This document shows, one piece after another, positions 58,793-64,000 of a stretch of DNA of 64,000 nt. The position numbers were made by a program, and so were the translations under genes. Under the pieces are notes generated by a model. The model saw only the letters and a program-made list of their open reading frames with translations. It ran no database searches and was not told the origin of the DNA. Every line of letters begins with the position of its first letter. Position 1 is the stretch's first letter. This DNA is from JAKAIY01 sp963809385 (GTDB lineage Bacteria > Chloroflexota > Ktedonobacteria > Ktedonobacterales > JADMIN01), in NCBI GenBank assembly GCA_963809385.1, contig CAWEJL010000017.1, positions 248,001-312,000 of the forward strand, in the 5' to 3' direction.

Positions 58793-60831
58793 GCCGCAAC
58801 CACCCTTTCAAGCGCGTCCTGGTGGCCAACCGGGGCGAAATCGCCGTGCGGGTGATGGCCGCCTGCCAGGAGCTCGGCGCCACCGCCATCGCCGTCTACT
58901 CCGACGCCGACCGCGACGCAAGGCACGTCCGCGCCGCTGATGTCGCTGTGCGTATCGGACCCGCGCCCGCCCGCGAGAGCTACCTCAACATCCCCAACAT
59001 CATCGAGGCCGCGCGCCAGAGCGGCGCCGAGGCCATCCACCCCGGCTACGGCTTCCTCTCCGAGAACGCCGAGTTCGCGGAAGCCTGCGCGGCGGCGGGT
59101 ATCGTCTTCATCGGCCCACCGCCTGAAGCGATTCGATTGATGGGCTCCAAGACCGCCGCCAAGCGCGCCGTCGAGCGCGCGGGCGTGCCCACCGTCCCCG
59201 GCTACGCAGGCGCCGCGCGCGAGACGAAGGCGCTGGAGCGCGAGGCCGCGCGCATTGGCTACCCCGTGATGCTCAAGGCGGCGGCGGGCGGCGGCGGCAA
59301 GGGTATGCGCGTCGTGCGCTCGGCGGGCGACTTCGTCGAATCGCTAGAAGCCGCCCGGCGCGAGGCGCTAGCGGCCTTCGGCGATGACAGTGTCTTCATC
59401 GAGAAGCTGGTGATCGCCCCGCGCCACGTCGAGTTTCAGGTGCTCGCCGACACCTATGGCCACACCATCCACCTCGGCGAGCGAGAGTGCTCTATCCAGC
59501 GCCGCCACCAGAAGGTGATCGAGGAAAGCCCCTGCCCCGTCCTCACGCCGGAGCTTCGCGCGGAGATGGGCGCGGCGGCGGTCGCGGCGGCGCGCGCGGC
59601 TGGCTACGTCAGCGCGGGCACCTGCGAGTTTCTGCTCGATCAGGATGGTCGCTACTACTTCCTGGAGATGAATACCCGCCTCCAGGTCGAGCATCCCGTC
59701 ACCGAGGCCGTCACCGGCTACGACCTCGTGCGCTGGCAGCTCGCCATCGCCGCTGGCCAGCCACTGACCATCCAGCAGGAGGATATCAGCCCGCGCGGAC
59801 ACGCCATCGAGGCGCGCCTCTACGCCGAAGACCCCGCCCTGGGCTACCTGCCCTCCAGCGGGCGCGCGCTGGTCTTCGCGCCGCCGCGCGCGCCCGGCGT
59901 GCGAGTGGACGCTGGCATCGAGCCGGGTGACGAAGTCACGGTCAACTACGACCCGATGCTCGCCAAACTGACCGTCCACGCCGAGACCCGCCCCGCTGCC
60001 ATCGAGCGGCTGCGCTGGGCGCTGGACCGCTTCGCCGTCCTGGGTGTCGGCGTCAACACCGCCCTCCTGCGCGCCATCGCCGCTGACCCCGACTACCAGG
60101 CCGCCGCCACTAGCACCGCCTACCTGGAGACGCACACCTTCCCAGAGCTGGAGACTCCGCCACCACCGCCACCAATCGCGCTGGCCGCCGCCGCCCTCTG
60201 GGACACCCTCGCTGCGGGCGCTCCAGAATCCGCCCGGCGCGGCCCATTCAATCCCTGGCGCGCTGGGTCCGCGCCCGCCGCTGGAGGCGAGCGAGTCACG
60301 CGATACGTAGCCGCTGATGAAGCGCAGACGTCCGGCTGCGGCGCTCACCTGATGGCTGCTGGCGCGTCGGAGTAGATGACGCGCCGTTCCCCGCGCCAGA
60401 CACAGCGGTGAGCGCCACGATCGGGAGATGGCGGTCGCCTCGCCCTGGCGTTTGGCGCCGAGCGTGAGGTGCTCTATGTCGCGCGACGCGGGTATGAGAC
60501 ACTCGTCTGGCGGCGCGGTCAGGCCTGGGCGCTGGCCCGCCCGCGCCCGCTGGATGTGGACGCCGCCGCCCACGGAGCGGATATCGTCGCCAGCGCGCAG
60601 ACGCTCACCGCGCCGATGGCGGGCGCGATCATCAAGGTCAACGTCGCTGAAGGCGACATCGTAGAGCCGCGCCAGACGCTGATCGTGCTCGGTGCGATGA
60701 AGATGGAGCACGCCATCACCGCGCCGCACGCGGGCCGGGTGCGGCGCGTCCTGCGCGCGCCGGGTGACGCCGTGCCGGGCGGCGAGCCGCTGATCGAGCT
60801 GGACCCGCTGGAGGAGGCGAGCGATGCATGA
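58786..60831 (+). CDS. mccA: Methylcrotonyl-CoA carboxylase biotin-containing subunit, three frame breaks
   Basis: About 680 residues. Biotin carboxylase plus BCCP. The ATG at 58786 (overlapping the hydratase stop) reads MSKPQPPF and then, after an extra C near 58814, KRVLVANRGEIAVRVMAACQ. Biotin carboxylase motifs: ESYLNIPNIIEAARQSGAEA, AIHPGYGFLSENAEFAEACA, KAAAGGGGKGMRVVRSAGDF and EMNTRLQVEHPVTEAVTGYD. A break near 60335 enters frame VRLRRSPDGCWRVGVDDAPF, another near 60425 restores the frame for VLYVARRGYETLVWRRGQ and the biotinyl domain IVLGAMKMEHAITAPHAGRV (AMKM Lys). The joined protein is full length. Confidence 0.9.
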
Positions 60832-61744
60832 CACGCCGCTGAAGGGATTACCGCCCCGCGTCACCATCGTCGAGGTCGGCCCGCGTGATGGCCTGCAGAA
60901 CGAGAAGGGTGTCATCACGACCGCTGACAAGATTCAGTTCATTGACCTGCTCTCCGACGCCGGCTTCCCGGTCATCGAAGCGACCTCGTTTGTCAGCCCC
61001 AGGGCCATTCCCCAGCTTGCCGACGCCGCTGAAGTAATGGCGGGCATCACGCGCCGCCCCGGCGTCCGCTACACCGCGCTCGTCCCGAATGCGAAGGGCA
61101 TGGAGCGCGCCCTTGCCGCCGGGCTTCGCGAGGTCGCCGTCTTCACCGGCGCCTCTGAAACCTTCGTCCAGCACAACATCAACATGAGTATCGCGGGCAG
61201 CATCGAGAGTTTCCGCCCGGTGCTGGAGATGGCGCGCGCGGCGGGCGTTCGCGTGCGCGGCTACATCTCCACCGCGTTCGGCTGCCCCTACGAAGGGGCC
61301 GTCGCCCCTGAAGCGGTCAAACGTGTGGCGGCTATGCTGCTGGAGCTTGGTGTGGATGAGCTCTCCATCGGCGACACCATCGGCGTCGCCACGCCCAACC
61401 AGGTGGTCAAGGTAACAGAAGCGCTGGCGCCGCTGGCCGGGATCGAGCGCCTGGCGATGCACTTCCACGACACACGTGGGACAGCCCTCGCCAACGTGAT
61501 GACCGCTTTACAACTGGGGATCGCGATCTTCGACAGCTCGGCAGGCGGCCTCGGCGGCTGCCCCTACGCGCCGGGCGCGTCGGGCAATCTCGCGACCGAG
61601 GACTTACTCTATCTGCTTTCCGGTTTGGGAATCGAGACGGGGATAGACCTGGAGAAAGTCGTCACCGCCAGCGCGTTCCTCGCGCGAGCGCGTGGCCAAG
61701 CGCCCGCCAGCCGCTACTACGCGGCGGCAACGGCGGAACGCTAG
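60824..61744 (+). CDS. Hydroxymethylglutaryl-CoA lyase
   Basis: 306 residues. Splits HMG-CoA into acetoacetate and acetyl-CoA, the last step of leucine degradation. TIM barrel with IVEVGPRDGLQNEKGVITTA, EATSFVSPRAIPQLADA, SIGDTIGVATPNQV, MHFHDTRGTALANVM and the signature loop SAGGLGGCPYAPGASGN carrying the active-site Cys. The start overlaps the mccA stop by 8 nt. Downstream, a small gene converges with 18 nt between stops. mccB, the remaining subunit of the pathway's carboxylase, is 28 kb away. Confidence 0.94.
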   Translation: MHDTPLKGLPPRVTIVEVGPRDGLQNEKGVITTADKIQFIDLLSDAGFPVIEATSFVSPRAIPQLADAAEVMAGITRRPGVRYTALVPNAKGMERALAAGLREVAVFTGASETFVQHNINMSIAGSIESFRPVLEMARAAGVRVRGYISTAFGCPYEGAVAPEAVKRVAAMLLELGVDELSIGDTIGVATPNQVVKVTEALAPLAGIERLAMHFHDTRGTALANVMTALQLGIAIFDSSAGGLGGCPYAPGASGNLATEDLLYLLSGLGIETGIDLEKVVTASAFLARARGQAPASRYYAAATAER

Positions 61745-61762
61745 CGCGCGCCGCCAGCAGAT

Positions 61763-61993
61763 CTACGCAAAGCCGCCCAGATCGAGGCTCAGGCATTCCG
61801 AGAGCGGCGCCAGCAGCGCGCGGAACGCCACTTCGCGTCTGCCCCACCGGCGAATCTCTTGCAATCGCAGCTCGAAGCTCGACCCACGCCGCTCATAGCT
61901 AACGCGTCCTTTTTCGATGGCGTAGCACAGGTCGCCGAACGTGAGCGGGTCCGGCGTCCGCGTTTCCATTGCGGGGTTAGGGGACGTGTCCAT
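61763..61993 (-). CDS. Hypothetical protein, 76 aa
   Basis: ATG at 61993 with GAGGAAGAGG upstream. Sequence MDTSPNPAMETRTPDPLTFG, then DLCYAIEKGRVSYERRGSSF and ELRLQEIRRWGRREVAFRAL. Basic middle, no TM. No family recognised. The reading frame extends 17 codons upstream, but those lack a ribosome binding site. Confidence 0.5.
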   Translation of the reverse strand: MDTSPNPAMETRTPDPLTFGDLCYAIEKGRVSYERRGSSFELRLQEIRRWGRREVAFRALLAPLSECLSLDLGGFA

Positions 61994-62268
61994 ATGCCTC
62001 TTCCTCGCGAGTCCAAGCTGCCATCTTCTCTTCATAGTGTACATGAGATGCGCAAGCGTCGCGCTGCGCAGTTACGCGTAAAGCGTGGTAGCCAGCGACA
62101 GGCCTCACCGCATGCCCGGCGCCAATGCCGCCAAATCGCTGGACACTCCTAGCTTTTACCTATCAGACGCGATTTGACAGCTATTTGTTCACGAGTATGC
62201 GGAACAACCTGTTATGGGGATATACAGTCTGGCGAGTTCCTTCGCGGCGCGGGGCGGCTGATCGCGAG

Positions 62269-63186
62269 CTACTCCGCTTCTTCCTCCATGTCGCTGGCGG
62301 CCTCCGGCGCTGGTTCCCCGCGCTCCTCCGACCAGAGCGCATCTACCATCTGCCTGGTCGCTTGTAGCCCCGCCCCACGTCCCGCCGCCAGCGGCGCCAG
62401 CCGCTCCACCCGCCGCTGTATCGCCGCCTCCAATTCATCCGGCGCCATCCCGATCGCGGCGGCGAGTTCATCCATCACGGCGCCATCCGCGTGCGTGAAA
62501 TCGTCGCTTTCCTCCCGCCAGGACGAGAGCCGCAGCATCCGCACGCCCCACGGCTCCTCATCTCCACCATCCGGCGCAACGAAGTGCGTCGTGAGAAACC
62601 GCCGCCGCTGCGGCCAGACATCGCCCACCAACCCGATATTGACGATCACGCCCAACCGCCGCACATCCCCAGCTCCCAGCCGAATATCGCGTGTCAGCAT
62701 CGTCATCACATCATCAATCGTATCCGCGTGGCAGGAGGACGCCACCGCGAAGCCACCCTCCGGCAGCCTCAGCAGCGTGCGCGCCTGACGCCCCCACATA
62801 TAGATCCGCAGGTGGTCGCTGACCTCATTCGCCAGCACGCACGTCGTCGCCGGCTCGACCTCGCTGACAAATCCGAAGTCCTCGAACATGCCCATCGTAT
62901 ATACGACTGTCGAGCCAGCGGGCAAGAAGCCCAGCAGAGCGTTCATCGTCGTCGTCTTGCCCACTCCCGGCGTCGGGTCCGTCGGCCCTGAGACGATGAA
63001 CGACTGGTGGCGCTGGATCAACAGCCACAGCAGCGCCGCCGTCCGCGCGTCCAGGCTACCCGCCGCCACCAACTGCGCGATCGAGAGCGGGCGGTCCGAC
63101 TCGTAATGCCACATCCGGCGCTGATACGGGCTTCGGGGATCAAACACATCAGGCCTCGCTCTCTCGTTTACCAGCGACTTGCGCAT
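62269..63186 (-). CDS. Secretion-type (PilT/GspE/VirB11-like) P-loop ATPase, atypical
   Basis: 305 residues. A short N-terminal region (RRMWHYESDRPLSIAQLVAA) then the ATPase: FIVSGPTDPTPGVGKTTTMN in which the P-loop is four residues longer than the usual GPTGSGKTT, followed by VVYTMGMFEDFGFVSE (Asp box-like), LRLPEGGFAVASSCHADTID (His-box, like the PilT C-H-x-D/N) and MTMLTRDIRLGAGDVRRL. The C-terminus is Glu/Arg-rich. No pilus, prepilin or secretion genes are near, so a different role is likely. The start's ribosome binding site is distant; an internal start is possible. Confidence 0.65.
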   Translation of the reverse strand: MRKSLVNERARPDVFDPRSPYQRRMWHYESDRPLSIAQLVAAGSLDARTAALLWLLIQRHQSFIVSGPTDPTPGVGKTTTMNALLGFLPAGSTVVYTMGMFEDFGFVSEVEPATTCVLANEVSDHLRIYMWGRQARTLLRLPEGGFAVASSCHADTIDDVMTMLTRDIRLGAGDVRRLGVIVNIGLVGDVWPQRRRFLTTHFVAPDGGDEEPWGVRMLRLSSWREESDDFTHADGAVMDELAAAIGMAPDELEAAIQRRVERLAPLAAGRGAGLQATRQMVDALWSEERGEPAPEAASDMEEEAE

Positions 63187-63339
63187 CCACGCGCCTACGC
63201 TTCTCCTACACGGTATCCTATATGGTACACCGGAGCGGCCCTGCTTCGTCTACCTCAGCGCTCACAGAAAACACGAGACAATCATAATTTTTGAGGTGGG
63301 GTCGTCCAGAGCAACAATTATCCCACCTCTCCCGCCCGA

Positions 63340-63369
63340 TTGACCCCAACCGAACATCTGTGCTACCCT
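63340..63369 (+). promoter_or_regulatory. Promoter for the 63393 gene
   Basis: TTGACC (63340-63345), an 18-nt spacer, TACCCT (63364-63369) preceded by TGC, so both a -35 and an extended -10 are present. Confidence 0.45.
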
Positions 63370-63392
63370 CAACGCGCCAGGGGGGTATGTCA

Positions 63393-64000
63393 ATGGCAAT
63401 GCGGAAGGCGGAGCGCGAACAGACGCGCGGCGAGGTCAACGAGGCCAGCGACGGCGCGGCGGAGGTGTCCGCACGGACAGGCGCCTTGCTGCGGCGCGCG
63501 CGGGACCGATTGGTCGAGGCGGGAGGACCACTCAGCGCGGGTGACCTGGCGGGCGCGGTCTTCGGCGCCCAGGGCGGGCTGGCGGGCGCCAGCGGCCCCT
63601 GGGCGCGCATGCTCGACACGCTCCTCGACGCTTCCCCGCTCTTCACGCGCGACGAGCGCGACAATCTCTGGCGCCTGAGCGCGTGGGAGATCGCCCGCCT
63701 GCCACTCGCTGAGGTCGAATTCGTCGCCGTGGATGTCGAGACCACAGGCCTCGCGCCGGGACGTCACCGGCTCATCGAGGTCGCCGCCGTGATCGTCACC
63801 GCAGGCGGCGAGCTGACCTCTTTCCGCCGCCTCATCAACCCCGACCGCAAGATACCCCAGTTCATCACGCAATTCACCGGCATCACCGAGAGCATGGTCG
63901 CGCGCTCCGCCCGCGCTGGCTCCGTCCTCCCCAAACTGCGCGACTTCATCGGCCAGCGCCCCGTCGTCGGCCACAACATTGGCTTTGACCTCTCCTTCCT
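63393..64000 (+). CDS. DEDD (DnaQ-type) exonuclease domain protein (partial)
   Basis: Open to the right window edge, 202 residues seen. N-terminal ~105 residues: helical, Arg/Ala/Glu-rich, with LRRARDRLVEAGGPLSAGDL and WARMLDTLLDASPLFTRDE, winged-helix-like. Then the exonuclease: EFVAVDVETTGLAPGRHRLI (Exo I DxE) and RPVVGHNIGFDLSFL (Exo II). ATG at 63393 chosen because GGGGGG is 7 nt upstream; two other in-frame ATGs lie within 6 nt. Such modules occur alone, in DNA polymerase III epsilon, or fused to DinG helicase; the rest of the gene would decide. Confidence 0.8.
   Translation, partial: MAMRKAEREQTRGEVNEASDGAAEVSARTGALLRRARDRLVEAGGPLSAGDLAGAVFGAQGGLAGASGPWARMLDTLLDASPLFTRDERDNLWRLSAWEIARLPLAEVEFVAVDVETTGLAPGRHRLIEVAAVIVTAGGELTSFRRLINPDRKIPQFITQFTGITESMVARSARAGSVLPKLRDFIGQRPVVGHNIGFDLSF

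Noticed and set aside
59368..60930. 520-codon minus-strand open frame opposite mccA
   Set aside because: Lies wholly antisense to the conserved mccA; composition is Gly/Val/Arg-rich as expected from a GC-rich shadow. Similar antisense frames at 22210-23073, 31494-32435, 964-1689 and 2961-3524 were dropped for the same reason.
62174..62201. TTGACA-16-TATGCG promoter on the plus strand
   Set aside because: No plus-strand gene begins within a kilobase that would use it, and the -10 is poor; chance match or antisense start.
1..64000. tRNA genes, insertion sequences, prophage or integrative element ends
   Set aside because: No T-loop GGTTCGA-type tRNA block, no transposase or integrase motif, and no long terminal inverted repeats were found by eye; a tRNA scan would be decisive.

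Overview
The window is a GC-rich (roughly 63-65% by eye), gene-dense bacterial chromosome segment with no rRNA, tRNA, CRISPR array or insertion sequence that I can find. Gene content fits a Chloroflexota-type (possibly Ktedonobacteria-like) heterotroph: zinc-ribbon/FHA proteins, an XPB helicase paired with a Bax1-type nuclease, a fused homocysteine methyltransferase/MTHFR, a complete leucine/isovalerate catabolic set, and a type A RNase P RNA. The phylum is an inference from gene mix only. Starts are mostly ATG or GTG behind GGAGG-like ribosome binding sites. Promoters are TTGACA/TTGCGC-N17-18-TATACT, or extended -10 elements (TGnTAnnnT).

Layout. 1-5.5 kb: a proline-rich membrane protein (cut by the window edge), glutamine synthetase and a thioesterase on the minus strand, then an HD hydrolase and two membrane proteins. 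5.5-7.6 kb: nusA with a long leader that holds a terminator-like hairpin, then rnpM (ylxR); neither rimP nor infB is adjacent. 7.7-18.3 kb: a glutaryl-CoA-dehydrogenase-like enzyme, an ECF sigma/anti-sigma pair, the methionine synthase/MTHFR fusion, a GT39-like membrane transferase, and the cysS-rlmB-NYN nuclease-pterin dehydratase run. 18.3-18.9 kb: a gene-free stretch with a parS-like element and a 26-bp palindrome. 18.9-25.9 kb: a hemolysin III protein, then acetyltransferase, DinB-TPR, methyltransferase, glutamate dehydrogenase homologue (catalytic Lys replaced by His), gatB and an aminotransferase. 26-32.7 kb: a broken GNAT gene, a HisA-like protein, rnpB, moaC and mccB. 33-41.4 kb: two tandem metallophosphoesterases, a sarcosine-oxidase-like flavoenzyme, nadK-recN, an FHA protein, a third phosphoesterase and rsfS (apparent CTG start). 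41.4-46.7 kb: an envelope glycan cluster (two GT4s, a polyprenyl-phosphate sugar transferase, FemAB). 46.8-55.1 kb: a hydrolase, a thioesterase, and a genome-maintenance run XPB - Bax1 - DnaJ-type zinc protein - small ORF - MutY - MazG. 55.3-64 kb: a second FHA protein, the leucine catabolic operon (hydratase, MccA, HMG-CoA lyase), a secretion-type ATPase and an exonuclease cut by the window end.

At least thirteen single-base frame breaks lie in otherwise intact conserved genes, confined to 26-31.3 kb and 44.5-60.5 kb. Several sit in short G/C runs, which points to sequence or assembly errors more than decay. Genes broken once or twice are listed as CDS with the break noted; the two worst are listed as pseudogenes.

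Working together: mccA, mccB, methylglutaconyl-CoA hydratase and HMG-CoA lyase form the lower leucine pathway, with an acyl-CoA dehydrogenase elsewhere in the window. glnA, the GDH homologue, gatB and an aminotransferase concern glutamate/ammonia metabolism. XPB/Bax1, MutY, MazG and RecN concern genome maintenance.
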